From NCBI GenBank assembly GCA_014529385.2, contig CM043959.1:59844253-59908252 (forward strand): a DNA stretch of 64,000 nt, given 5' to 3'. Positions 24,994-36,386 of this stretch are shown one piece after another. A program made the position numbers and the translations under genes. A model generated the notes under the pieces. That model saw only the letters and a program-made list of their open reading frames with translations. It was not told where the DNA came from and did no database searches. Every line of letters begins with the position of its first letter. The first letter of the stretch is position 1. The stretch comes from Adiantum capillus-veneris. Its lineage: Eukaryota > Streptophyta > Polypodiopsida > Polypodiales > Pteridaceae.

Positions 24994-26805
24994 TCAAAAG
25001 CTTGAATGCCCAACTTGGTGGCCAACTCCATTCGATATGAAGTTGTGAGTAGAACCAGGGTCAAACAAGATAAAGGCATCATGCTCCCTTACCTTTCCCC
25101 AAGCATAGGAGAGAGGTGATCCTTTGCAATGAGCATCCTCTTTTGGAGCTTCGATAGTGGAAGCTCTAGGAGTCTCATTGGCTGAAAGCATGTTAACCTG
25201 TTGTGCTTTTTGTGCTAGTTAGCAGTTTCAAGTTAGCACATCTTCAAAAAGTTGGGCGTCCGGTAAATTTGTTACAAATAATATCAAAATTTGTCGGAGG
25301 TTGTACATTTGTATTCCTTATTTCAAGTGTTTTCTATTGATATATCATATGTCATAGATCTTGGAGATGTAGCTCAAGTTATTGTACTAGTTAGCATATG
25401 TCAAAATTGTGCTAGTTAGCATTGTCCGAGACATGAAAAAGCATGATAGGTTAACATGCTTTCACCCCATTGCGAGCATTTCTTTTGGGGCAAGAACGAT
25501 AACCATGTCCTTGCTTACCACACTTAAAACATTTGTGATCCTTGCGAAAAGTTTCAAGCTCTTCAGGAGAGAGTTTATTTTTACCTTTGTAAACTCCTTT
25601 CTCCTTGGACTGATTGTTGTTGTTGTTGTTGGAATGGCCTTGGGAAGAATTTTGAGCATTAATTTTTTTCTTTGCATCACTTTTGTCTTTATTTTCCATG
25701 GACTTGACATCCCGTCTAACCCCTTGTTGGAAATCGATGCGTGAACCAACCATGGTATGGTGGATTACTTCGCTGATAGAACCAGGCGATTGAGAGTTGA
25801 CATACTCGGCCATCTCTTCAGGTAATCCCGCATAGAATTGTTGCTTTTTCTCAGCAAAGTCTATCTTTTGAAAGACAGTAGCCTTGGGATGTAAATCCCA
25901 AAACTTGTCCACATATTTGTGGATAAATTCATGAGAGAGAAGCCTGAAACTCGGCCATTCGGTGAGTACTTTGTCCTTTGCATCGCTTGCAAGGAATTGC
26001 TTCATGATGGAAACTTGTAGAGTTTTCCATGTCTTTGGGGCTTCGCCATTGCCACGAAGGCTAGCCCATCATTGACGAGCCGATTTTTGGAAGTGCATAG
26101 CTACATGGCGTAGCTTGGAGGACTCCATGAAGCCCTCGTCTCCAAAGGCTACATCAAATTGTTGAATGAAGGCCAATACTTTGTCGGTAGCACCAAAGGT
26201 ACCATCATAGGTGAGAAAAGAGATACTCTTTCCTCCCTCTTTGAACTTCTTTAGTTTTTGTGACCTTCGCCATGCAGGGTAAGATTTGCGATGTCCTCCC
26301 CTCTTGTATTCTCTAGGAGAATAGCCATAGCTTCCATCGGAAGAGGAGGAAGGTGAAGAAGAAGGAGGATTTCTTGCCCTTTTCTTCCTTGGTTTCCTCT
26401 CTTTCCTTTTGGAGTGACAGGGAGAAGGACTATGGGTTAACCGTTTCCTCTTGGGAGGAGTTGGCAATCATTTAGTCCACCTTCTTTGTGGAGCCACATC
26501 TTCAGAGGAATTTAGGGATTCATTACTTTCTTGATCTTTGGATTCCTCCTCTTCTATGGGAGAGAGTCTTCTTTTGGGGTCTCATCAAGAGGCCTCCTAA
26601 GCTCTCTTTCCTCTTGGAGAGGAAAGGAAATCCCATAAGCACGAAGTTGTTGAGTAACTTCGGCTTGCAAAGCGGGGTTTCCCATAGCTTGTTGCAACCT
26701 AGTGACAAGATAGTTAACAAACATGGGGGCATCATCACTAACATCTTCATGTGCAAAATCAAAGTCGTCAATGTTTATTCTACTCTCTTGGTTATTGTCA
26801 GCCAT
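24994..26805 (-). pseudogene. gag: Element B Gag and protease start, interrupted by a TIR element
   Basis: Starts at the family-conserved MADNN (26805). It has a frameshift near 26560, an in-frame stop near 26069, a readable Gag domain and linker (25473-26005, including ISEVIHHTMV and the CFKCGKQGHGYRSCP knuckle), then a 287-bp insertion. After it come the protease region ILFDPGSTHNFIS (about 25035-25080) and another frame change. The Arg/Ser-rich block SPREYKRGGHRKS is conserved as in element A. Confidence 0.85.
25181..25467. mobile_element. 287-bp TIR element (MITE-like) inserted in gag of element B
   Basis: Elements A and C have an uninterrupted gag here, so the insertion is defined by an empty-site comparison. 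The ends are inverted repeats: TGAAAGCATGTTAACCT at left and its exact complement at right. The similarity extends to about 30 bp with four mismatches. The flanking direct repeat is CATTG (25176-25180 and 25468-25472). Inside, GTGCTAGTTAGCA occurs near both ends in direct orientation. No ORF. The 5-bp duplication does not match the usual hAT, Mutator, CACTA or mariner lengths, so the superfamily is open. Confidence 0.75.
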
Positions 26806-27207
26806 GTTAATTAAACTTATGTGTTTACTTAGTGTATTCTTTGACAATTCAAAACCTTAGTTTCTACTCCTCTTAGCCTTTGAAAATAGGCACTTAAGTA
26901 TCTACACCCACGGCTCGAATTGGTTAATTATAGAGAGTAGTGGAGTGAGTCTAACATAGCGAAGTTTCCGAGGGATAGCTCCTTTCGGACTTCTTATGGC
27001 TCAATAATGGTAAAGCCGTAGGCAAGTCTAAAAAGACTCCATTATTAAGACCAAAGCTCCCAAGGGGTGCACCATATCCCCTCATAGTGGGCTGAACAAA
27101 ATCGATAATAGGTCCCAGTCCCACTTACCCTAATATAATTAACAAAAACAACCATTAATAGGCTACTTAAGGACCTCTCTTCTTAAGCAAGAAAAGAGAA
27201 ACCAAAT

Positions 27208-27219
27208 GCTTTGATACCA
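27208..27219 (-). other. Primer binding site of element B
   Basis: Minus strand TGGTATCAAAGC, one mismatch from the initiator tRNA-Met complement, one base from the LTR. Confidence 0.85.
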
Positions 27220-27220
27220 A

Positions 27221-28915
27221 TGTAATGAAAATGGCCTATGAACTTTGAGAGTAATGGAATTAGGAAATTAGGTGAAGCACTTTTGTGAGATTACTTTGTG
27301 AGCATAGCGGGTGAACTTAATTGATGGTAGCAACATAAACATGGTACTTAGTTAACTTGGCATGATCAATAATTTTGCAAGAGAGAGAGTTTAGAGAACA
27401 TGACAATAGTTGAGGACCGGATTCATATGGAGCTGGTCCCCCCTCCAATAGGCATTTATATTATAGTTTCTCCCATCAAGAGAGACTTGGTACAATACAA
27501 TCTTTGTGTTCCTTGTGAACTAGGTGATGCAATGAAGATGGAAACCTTCATGCATCACAAGCATAACATAAAATTTGTACAAATCATTAACTATCCTGAG
27601 GCCTCAAACACCTTTGAAGGTGGAGAGAGCTAGCGGGGAATAAGGATAGGGAAGAGGAAGAAGAAACATTCCATAAGAGAAAGAAATAATTCCTCACTTA
27701 TCATCACTCTTCTTGCTAGCATACATAATAGCATAGTAATGAAGATGGAGAAGATGCAAGCTTAAGCATTGAAGCATGTCTCTTGGTTGGATTTGCATTC
27801 CATAGCCAAGAGTGTTGGTGTAGACTCTCACTTCTCACAAGCTTGGAGAAGGAGGTGGAGTTCCTCAACTTTCACCAAGTGAGAATGAATCCACAAAATG
27901 AGTGTGTACGTGGTGTGTATCCCCCCAACATCCCCCTTGCTTGCTTGGGGCGAGTTGTAACTTTTGCACATGTTTCAAGCTCACTGAACCCCTCTACCCC
28001 TAGCCAATCACATGCAACATGCATTCAAATACATGGGTAGTCTTTTGACAAGTGTTCTCCTTACCCCTTAGAGAGAGAGAGCTTGAAAATATCTAGATAT
28101 TTGTTGGATGGAACTAGAAGCTCATTGGACCCCTCTTTAGCCCAACCAATAGCATTCAAGCACACCATGTGGTTAAGCGTAGGGAGATTTTGACATGTGT
28201 CCCATGTGCCCTTTGAGAAAAGGGGTGCCCTTTGGGTGATTGGAAGGTTAAGTCAAAGATTCCCCTAACTTTGGGACTTTCATGCATAAGAAGCTTCTCA
28301 AGCACCTTCCTCATTAAGTTTGTAGGGTCTCTTTTTGACTCAAGCACCTTACCACCCCATGCATAGGAAGCTTCTCAAGCACCTTCCTCATTAAGTTTGT
28401 AGGGTCTCTTTTTTACTCAAGCACTTTATCCCCCATGCATGGGAAGCTTCTCAAGCACCTGCCTCATTAAGTATGACAAGCACCTCAAGTACCTTAGTCA
28501 TCAAGCAAGACAAGCACCTAAAGCACCTTAGTCATCAAGCATGACAAGCACTTCAAGCACCTTAGTAATCAAGCACGCACCTTAGTCATCAAGCACGACA
28601 AGCACCTCAAGCTTAGGTCAGGTTCCCACCTCAAGCTCAGCCCTAGCTTGTTGCCTAAGGTCAAAGGAATTTTAACACTAACCATTGGAGGTCTTTAATG
28701 AAGCTAACCCTAAGGTCTTTTAAGCTCCATTAGTTAACCTTGCTCTTTGACAGACCATCTCTCATTTGGATCCCTTTACCATTGGCTCGTGTTGAGATAG
28801 ATCCGTAAGTAGATGTCTATATTCTAACCCTTTTTCTTGTTTATTATCCCACATTAAATGATCAGCTTAATATGATTAAATCATTTGGGTTGGTTAGATA
28901 TTAGATTTAATGACA
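27221..28915 (-). repeat. 5' LTR of element B
   Basis: About 1695 bp, TGTAATG ... TGACA. Between 28260 and 28610 it carries about three tandem units of roughly 65-70 bp (CCCATGCATAGGAAGCTTCT...CTCAAGCACCTT) followed by short CAAGCACCTTAGTCAT repeats. These account for its extra length relative to element A. Confidence 0.88.
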
Positions 28916-28945
28916 GACACGACATCCACCTCCTCTGAACATGAA

Positions 28946-29190
28946 CATCGTGTGCAACCATTATCTAAAACTGCAAACTTACACGTATATCTACCTAATC
29001 ACTGTCCCAGCATGCTTCTTTAAATCAAAAAAATTGAGAAGTACAAATATTAAAAGAACACCTTGCACATCATGTGCAACCATTATCTAAAACTGCAAGC
29101 TTACACATATATCTACCCAATCACTTTCCCACTTTAAGCATGCTTCTTTAAATTAAACAAATTGAGAAGTACAAATATTAAAACAACACA
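28946..29190. repeat. Two-copy tandem repeat, period about 122 bp
   Basis: Units start at about 28946 and 29068 with GTGCAACCATTATCTAAAAC and share GAAGTACAAATATTAAAA. The array lies just downstream of the histone-like pseudogene, in what would be its 3' flank. Confidence 0.75.
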
Positions 29191-29306
29191 TTGTACACAA
29201 TCAATCAATTGCACCAAATGGTAGGAATCCGAGTCAATGATATTATATAAAAAGATTACAAATATAAAAAAGAGAGGTCACATGGGATAATCTAATTCTT
29301 CTGTAG

Positions 29307-29715
29307 TCACCCTTCATTTTGTAAGTTGATTGCTAGGGCTAAATCTATGTTTTTCAAGATGACTCGCTTTGCATGCACCATACAGGAAATACCATCCTGG
29401 AACAGTTGCACCAAAATGTCCTCAGCGACATCTTGTAGGGCCAATAAAGCAGCACATTGTATCTTGGTTATAGAACCACTATATTCTTACATTATCAGTC
29501 TCACCACCTGAGAGAAGGCTTCTTTTGGTATGATCGGCTCAATGCTCTTTTGATACTTTTGAATCCCCCATAAAGCCACTATTCTTGGTCTCCATCTCCA
29601 TTTCTTCTCTGTTGTTTGGCAGCAGTGGAGGAGCTGGAGGGTAATTTTTAAACTTTGTCCTCCACTCTTCTCGTCGATGAGGGTTTGTCCTTCTTCTTCT
29701 TTGCACATTTTTTTT
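29307..29715 (-). pseudogene. Histone H3-fold pseudogene, CENH3-like
   Basis: On the minus strand, an H3 histone fold is readable without introns: RPRIVALWGIQKYQKS, then IIPKEAFSQVVRLIM, a TAA stop (29487-29489), EYSGSITKIQ, AALLALQDVAEDILVQLF, and VHAKRVILKNIDLALAIN, ending at TGA 29307-29309. These align with H3 helices alpha-N to alpha-3 (RPGTVALREIRKYQKS, LVREI, ALQEASEAYLVGLF, IHAKRVTIMPKDIQLARRI). By eye, the loop between helices 1 and 2 is one residue longer than canonical H3, as in centromeric H3. A Lys/Arg/Ser-rich tail (KKKKDKPSSTRR) precedes the fold in another frame. The internal stop and tail frameshift make it a pseudogene. The lack of introns suggests a retrocopy or an intronless ancestor. 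Chromatin role is known from the family; the CENH3 assignment is inference. Confidence 0.75.
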
Positions 29716-29719
29716 TCTC

Positions 29720-30063
29720 AATGTGGAATCTTAGAAGGCCCCAACGACAGCTTGTTGGGTGGCTCGAGCTCTGTTCTCTGCCGCCTTATCCTCTGCCTTT
29801 GCCCGTGCTTATAAATTTACTAGGTGGGCTCTCTTGGTCTCTTCTCTCTCACACTCCCCATGTTCCCTTTGCCTTCTCTCTGTCTCCGGCTTCTGCTATG
29901 CTTCTCTCTCGGCCTTCTCTTTATTTTGCCTCTCTTCATTTCTTTTTAATCTCTTGGCTTCTCGCACTTCGGATACGGGGTCACCTAGTATTACCTTTAT
30001 CACCTTTTGTTTGACCCATTGCCCAAACTCTTGCGGTGTAGTGGTGTGGTTGCTTGAGCGCTA
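29720..30063 (-). pseudogene. Charged coiled-coil coding remnant upstream of the histone-like pseudogene
   Basis: One minus-strand frame is nearly open and strongly charged: EFGQWVKQKVIKVILGDP, EVREAKRLKRNEERQNKEKA, then further Glu/Lys/Arg-rich segments interrupted by TAG, TAA and TAA stops. It looks like a former coiled coil. I do not recognise the family. It could be a separate transposon ORF or part of the same retrocopied or fused sequence. Confidence 0.4.
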
Positions 30064-30069
30064 GGTGTT

Positions 30070-30428
30070 GTGACAATAGGCAAGATCTCCTAATTTAGCA
30101 GTGGACCCTGTTATTCTTCTTCACTTGTTGGTGTTTCTTGGGTAGCTCTTTGTAGAGATGAGAGTGATGGGAGATCGGTAGAGACGTGCAGTTGGAATGA
30201 TTTGATGGTGGAAGATCGCCAAAAATCTACTGCATGGTGATTTTGACCTTAACACATGTCCAAGCTAAGGCTCCATATTCCATAGCCTAATGCTACGCCA
30301 TTGGATATTAGGGAGCACGCTTTCACATCTAACCCAACACTCATGAGTGTGTTAGAGAGAGAAATGTTGTTGCACACAGAGGTGATTGAGTATCTCATTG
30401 CTCTCATCTAGAGGTGGAGATGGAGAAG

Positions 30429-30486
<58 letters not shown>

Positions 30487-30587
30487 AAGGAAGAGAGAGT
30501 GAGCACATCTACAACCTTGGAGGATCTCCACTTTTTGTCAGAAGTAGGCAAAAAAGAATGTCCCTTCAATGATTGGGAGGGGCAAGT

Positions 30588-30625
<38 letters not shown>

Positions 30626-31412
30626 GGCTCACATTTTAGAGAGAATATAGTGAGAGAATGTGAAAAATCTACTTTTCTAATAGGGGGAGGGTTGAAAAGT
30701 GCTTCATTTAATGACCTCAATGTGAAAGTTACCCACCTCTCTTTTGGTTACAATAGTCAATTTTCAAGAACAGAATACAGAAATGGCATTTTTAAAAAGC
30801 CTAGCATAGACCTTTTTTCCCATTTTTTTAGGCTTGGTCAAACTTGGCTTAAGCCTTAAGCATTTCCCTAAACTACCAAATAAAGAGGCCGTCTTATATC
30901 CCATTCACTTTCTAATGCAATGCAACTTTTTCTTTCATTTTTCAATAGATCTACCAAATGCATTGATGTCATGAGAGACATTTTTCATAGATGATTTGCT
31001 ACCTGAAGAAGGAACATTGGAAGTAATAGCATCGCATTGATATCTCTTCTTTGTGCAGTAGCAAAGTCTGATGAATAGCATGCTGCTTAGCTCCATTTTT
31101 TCTCAACAAAGCCTCCTATAAAACCAAATTGACAGACACATCAAGCTTAATAATATTATCATTGCTCCATGCAACAAGACTCTAAGTAGAAGCATAGTTC
31201 TGATACGTATTCGACAATGCATCCACATGTGAATAACTTCACTTGCAACAATGAGTTGTTCATTGACATCTTTGTTTTCAACAATAAAAATGATCATTTA
31301 ATCTTCATCTTGCTTAACCTTTTATTCTGGTTGTTTGCACAATGATATTTTTGCCCTATTGCGACTTGCATGCACAAGCGAGCTAGAATGTCCCAAGCCT
31401 GTTTTGTTGTTG
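30070..31412. other. Intergenic, no gene recognised
   Basis: Contains two (GA)n microsatellites (about 30431-30483 and 30591-30623) and AT-rich sequence. ORFs over the GA runs are low-complexity artefacts. Confidence 0.5.
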
Positions 31413-31417
31413 TGGGT

Positions 31418-32610
31418 TGTAACATTTAATGGCCTAATAACTTATGTGTAGCTGAAAATTAGCATGAACATAGTGGGAATTTCATTAGAATAGATTCCTA
31501 ATGAGAATTACAAGAGTGCTTGGGTGGAGAGAGCAACAAAAAAGCATAACACCTAGTTAGATAGCATCGACAATACTTTCAAAAGAGAGAGAAATTAAGC
31601 TATTGACAACAGTTGAGGACCGGATTTGCATGGAGCCGGTCCCCCCTCCAAAAGGCTTTGTATTATGGTTTCTCCCATCAAGAGAGACATTGTACAATAC
31701 AATTCTTTGTGTTCCTTCAAGACTAGCTAGTGCAATGAAGATGGAAACTTCATGCACTAAGCAAAACACTAAACAAACACAACTTGAATTATCCCCGTTC
31801 TCAGACCCAAGACCTCACACACCTTCGAAGATGGTGAGAGCTAGCAGGGTATGAGAGTAGATTGAGAGGAAGAAGGAGTATCTTACGAGAAATATGTACA
31901 TCTCCTCACATAATCACTCATATGTAGCATAGCTTAGCTTAGTAATTAGCTTGGTAGAGGAGATGAGCATGCATTGAAGCTTGGCTCTTGGTTGGATTTG
32001 CATCCACATGCCAAGAGAGTGTTGATGTAGGCTTCTATCTCACAAGCTTGGAGTAGGTAATGAGTTCTCCATTAAAGCTTGGGAAGAGATAGTCTTCTCT
32101 TTCTTCACACATGAGCTTGTGTGAGTGTGTGTGTGATAATGCCTTGCAAAAATCAGCCCCCTCTCTCTCTTGGGCAAGCCCTCTTGCTAATTGCTCTTGC
32201 TGAAGCCTCATTGGCCCTCCCCAAGTCAAGCCAATTACAATTAAGCAGCATAAGTGATAGCCTTCTGACATGTGTTCCCCTTTCCCCTTTTGTGAGAGCT
32301 TTAGGTAATTAAATAATTAAACTAAACTCTCATTGGACCCCTTTGCCTCCTAGCCAATAGGAATCAGGCAAACCATGGGGCTCCTGAATGCTCATTGGTC
32401 CCCTTGGGAGACTGCCCAATAGTCTTCTAGGAGACTTAATTCTCATTGGTTTCTTTTATTAAATGTTTTTAAATTAATTCAAATAGATTTACTCTAGCTT
32501 AATTCTCATTGGTCCACTTCAAGGGTCATCCAATAGAAATTGGGCACACCTTGTGGGCATCTGGCCTAGGGAGCTGACATGTGTCCCTCATTCCCTTTGT
32601 GTAAAGGGAG

Positions 32611-32647
<37 letters not shown>

Positions 32648-33025
32648 CTTTCTCTCTCATCCCCTACCTTTAGGGCTCGCCCCCTCCCATGTAGGAATGT
32701 GCAAAGACTTTTAGGGCACACACAAAGCATCCAATTTTCCCTAGGGTTGACCTTTGGACACAACCTTTGAATTTTGGAACCTTAGCATTTTGGAAGTCTT
32801 AATGGGCTGAACCTTAGGGTCTTTTTAGCCCATTGTCACACATGTCTCTTTTGCAGATGGCCTCCCCTTTGGATCCCTATTTTCCCTCCTTTGGATCCCT
32901 ATTGTGGCCGGTCTGCTAGCTTAGTCAATATTCTAGCTTTTTCTCCCCTGGCACTTCCCCACATCAAATGATCAGTTTAATATGAGAACATCATTTAGGA
33001 GAATTAGATATTGATTATTTTGACA
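31418..33025 (-). repeat. 3' LTR of element C
   Basis: 1608 bp, TGTAACATTTAATGG ... TTTTGACA. It carries a (GT)n run at about 32612-32646, longer than in the other LTR. Confidence 0.95.
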
Positions 33026-33040
33026 TTACCTCTCTCTTGA
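33026..33040 (-). other. Polypurine tract of element C
   Basis: Minus strand TCAAGAGAGAGGTAA directly abuts the 3' LTR. It is the plus-strand priming site. Confidence 0.85.
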
Positions 33041-33381
33041 AATCATAGTCGTCCTCGACTATGGTGTAGAGAAGATAAAGCATATTCATGAGTCCTTTTC
33101 TTAGCGGGTAGAGGATCCCTATGTTACCCTACGACATCATTCCACAATGGATGACTAGTCCGTTTGGCGCTTGAGAGCCTGAGGCTGCCGCAAACATGTC
33201 TACACATTAGTCCTATCAGTCTTCCATAGTAGAGTGACAAGCTCTACTTGGTGTTTGGGAGACGTTGTCTCCGCAAACTTGATCTAAGCATGCATACTAC
33301 TTCATTTTTGTGCACAAATAAAGAAAAAGAGAGTCTTATAAGACAAAAAATTTGTTCATTTTTAACATTTTGTACATTTGC

Positions 33382-35319
33382 TTACTCTTGGGAAGCATTG
33401 TAAGCATTGACAAGGTTTAGGTTATCCTTTAATTGTATGCCTTGCATCCATCTAGCATCTTCAAAAGGATAATTCTTAAACTTAATAAGATATCGTCGGA
33501 TAGTCTTACCGCCTCTTAGTACCTTGTCTTCATGTCGGAGAATGGACTTGGGCTGCAGCACCTCCTCTTGGTCCTCGATCTCCGGTGGGTCTTCAATAGT
33601 TGGTTCTTGAGGTGGCTCTCCTTTGTAAGGCTTTAATAGGCTCACATGGAAAGCATTGTGTATGAGCCAATGATTGGGCAACTTGAGTTGATAGGCCATC
33701 TCATTGATTGGCCTAAGAATCTGAAAGGGACCATAGTACCTTTTTGCTAGTTTAGCATAGTACTTTTGGTGGCCCGTAGGATTCTTGCCCGTCGTGTGCC
33801 TCAATCGAGCCTTGGGAAACTTTAACAAGACCCAATCGTTTTCTTTAAAGGCTTGGGCTCTTGTGTGCTTGTCAGCAGCAGCCTTTTGCCTTTGCTGTGA
33901 GATAGAGATAGCATCCTTAATCTTCTGAAAAGATTCTTGTATGTCTCGGCTATACTCATCTGCAGCGAAGATCTTCCCATGTACCTTAAGTAGCAAGGGA
34001 CTTTTTGATCTTCCCTCAATTACCTCGAAAGGTGCTTTTCCCGTGGAAGTATGTACAGTGTTATTGTAAGCATACTCCACTAAGGGTAAGTACTTCTCCC
34101 ATTGGGATCTTTGATCTACTTCCATTACATAGGCTTTTAGTAGATTGAGAATGGTTAGGTTAGCTATTTCACTTTGGCCATCAGTTTGTGGATGATAGGC
34201 CGAAGAGAAGTTTAGCCTTGTTCCTAAATTCTCAAAGAGACCCTTCCAGAAATTACTGTTCATTCTAGGATCTCTATCCGACACTATGGACATGGGCAAG
34301 CCATGGTACTTGAAAATTTGGGAAATAAAGAGGGTTGCCATTTGATGAGATTTGATAGTCTTTTTGACAGGTATAAAATGAGGTTGTTTACTAAACCTGT
34401 CTACTATCGTCCATATTCCCGTATTCCCATGGATAGACTTAGGCAATCCAAAGATAAAATCCATGGATATGCTCTCCCATGGTGAATTAGGGATTGGCAA
34501 GGGTTGAAGCAATCCAAGTTGCTTCCCTCTATCAAATTTTGTCTTTTGGCATACCACACATTTGGAAACATACTCTTGTATGTTCACTTTCATGGTAGGC
34601 CAATAGAAATATGTTTCAATTCCCTTTAAGGTAGATTGAATCCCTCTATGCCCCACATAAGGTGGAGCATGAGATTCATACATTACTTTCTCACGTAGTG
34701 AGTTAGTAACGCATAGTCTATTGCCATAGAGAAGATAACCATCTTGTAAAGTAAATGGTTCTTCTTTCTTCCCTAATGCAAGGGCTGAAATCACATCTCT
34801 AAAATCGGGATCAATAGCATACTCATCTATCATTGAAGATAGATCATTGTGAGTTGCTATGGAAACCGCATTCACTCTCGGCCGTCTTGAGAGTGCATCA
34901 GCTACTTGATTATGCTTGCCAGCAATGTGAGCAATATGAAAATGAAATTGCGAAAGGAAATTTGCCCACCTCATTTGTTTGTCGGAGAGCTTGGTCTGCG
35001 TCATGAAGTACTTAAGACTTTGGTGATCCGTTCGCAGAATGAAAGGAGTCCCCAATAAATAGTGCTTCCATGAGTCTAAGGCATGTAGAACTGCAAGGAG
35101 TTCCTTTTCGTATATGCCTAGAGCTTGCTCAACAGGGTCGAGCCTTCGACTCTCATAGCCTATGGCGTGCCCTTCTTGGAGCAAAACAGCTCCAAGGCAA
35201 TCACCACAAGCATCACATTGGACCTCAAATGGTTTTGAGAGATCCGGTAGTGTAAGCACAAGTTGAGAGATAAGCTTTTCTTTAAGCTTTTCGAAAGCAT
35301 TGTTCTCCTTAGCAACCAT
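33382..35319 (-). pseudogene. pol: Element C pol: RNase H, integrase, chromodomain
   Basis: A 645-residue open frame. RNase H: DACGDCLGAVLL at about 36-48, YEKELLAV at 70-77, RTDHQSLKYF at 96-105. Integrase: zinc finger H217, H224, C254, C257; catalytic D287 (SMDFIF), D348 (SDRDPR) and E384 (TDGQSE), all present. A GPY/F-type YYGPFQIL follows. The C-terminal 55 residues ([25 protein letters not shown]) form a chromodomain that would steer integration to marked chromatin. The ORF is entire, but it is separated from RT by a one-base loss near 35316, so the first few codons are not the native start of a protein. Confidence 0.92.
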
Positions 35320-35422
35320 GTATACCTAACGCTTTTCTTTGTTAGGTCATGTAATGGTCCCGCAATTTGTGAGAACTTTTCTATGAAGCGTCTATAGTAT
35401 GCACACATACCTATGAAGCTTC

Positions 35423-36376
35423 TTAGTTCATGAAGATTCTTGGTTTAGGCCATCCTTTTATTACCTCTAACTTGGATGGATCCATTTGGATGCCATCTTG
35501 AGAGATAATGTGACCTAAATACTGAATCTCTTGCAAGAAAAATTCACTTTTCTTTCGATTAACATAAAGTTTATTCTCTCTTAAAACTTGAAATATTACC
35601 TGGAGGTGTTGCTTGTGTTCCTCCAATGAATTAGAGTAGATGATAATATCATCAAAGAACACTCCAGTGAAGGTTCGATGAGGCCTGAACAGCTTCTCCA
35701 TCAAGCGGTTGAATGTGGCTGGTGCATTGGTCAAGCCAAAAGGCATGACAATGTATTCGTAAAGACCAAATGTAGTACGAAATGCGGTCTTTACAATGTC
35801 TTGATCAACTATCCTTATTTGATGATAGCCACTTTTTAGGTCAATCCTACTGAAGTAGGTCGATCCTTGTAGCTTATCAAATAGGTCTTCTACCCGTGGA
35901 ACGGGAAACCTATTCTTGATAGTGATCCTATTTAGTGCTCTATAGTTGACACACATACGATATGTGCCATCTTTCTTTTGCACTAATAGCACAGGTGAGC
36001 AAAATGGAGATGAGCTTGGCCTAACCATACCCTTCTCAACTAACTCATGCACTTGCCGCATAATCTCCTCTTGTTGAGCTTGAGAAACTCTATAAGGAGG
36101 TTTATTAGGCAGTGAACTTCCTGGAAGAAGTTCAATTGCATGGTCATCATTACCTTGTTTAGGAGGTAGCTCACAAGGGATGTCGTCAATAAAAACATCT
36201 TGAAACCCCTTGAGAAAATTGGATAACTCTAATTCCTTTTGGTTGCTTTTATTTTCTTTTGTTAAAGCATTAGGTTCATTTTGAGAATCTTTAACAAAAA
36301 TCATGTACACGGAAATAGAGCTCTTTATTGACTTGTTGAAAGCTGGTGTATGTACAATGGGGATGGTGTTACCCAT
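35423..36376 (-). pseudogene. pol: Element C pol: reverse transcriptase
   Basis: Readable RT with [38 protein letters not shown] and catalytic FFDDIIIYSN near 35645-35670. The thumb runs to YLGHIISQDGIQMDPS. The frame enters after a one-base deletion near 36455 and is lost near 35440 by another. The conserved FIGMCAYYRRF follows in a different frame at 35380-35408. Catalytic residues themselves are intact. Confidence 0.92.
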
Positions 36377-36386
36377 TTCCTTAGCA

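Larger units (their letters stand above)
21925..28915 (-). mobile_element. Ty3/gypsy chromovirus element B (decayed)
   Basis: Same family and orientation as elements A and C. From the right: 5' LTR (27221-28915), PBS (27208-27219), leader, Gag, protease, RT, remains of RNase H/integrase, chromodomain and a truncated 3' LTR (21925-22539). The damage includes a deletion of about 1 kb at about 23490 that joins the integrase C-terminal region directly to RNase H, loss of the polypurine-tract region, a 147-bp tandem duplication at the LTR/internal junction, a TIR element in gag (25181-25467) and many stops and frameshifts. The bases to the right of the LTR, GACAC (28916-28920), would be one target duplication; the left end is lost. 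Confidence 0.92.

Noticed and set aside
31557-32312. Short ORFs duplicated at 38884-39641
   Set aside because: Both sets lie inside the element C LTRs; conservation reflects LTR identity, not coding.
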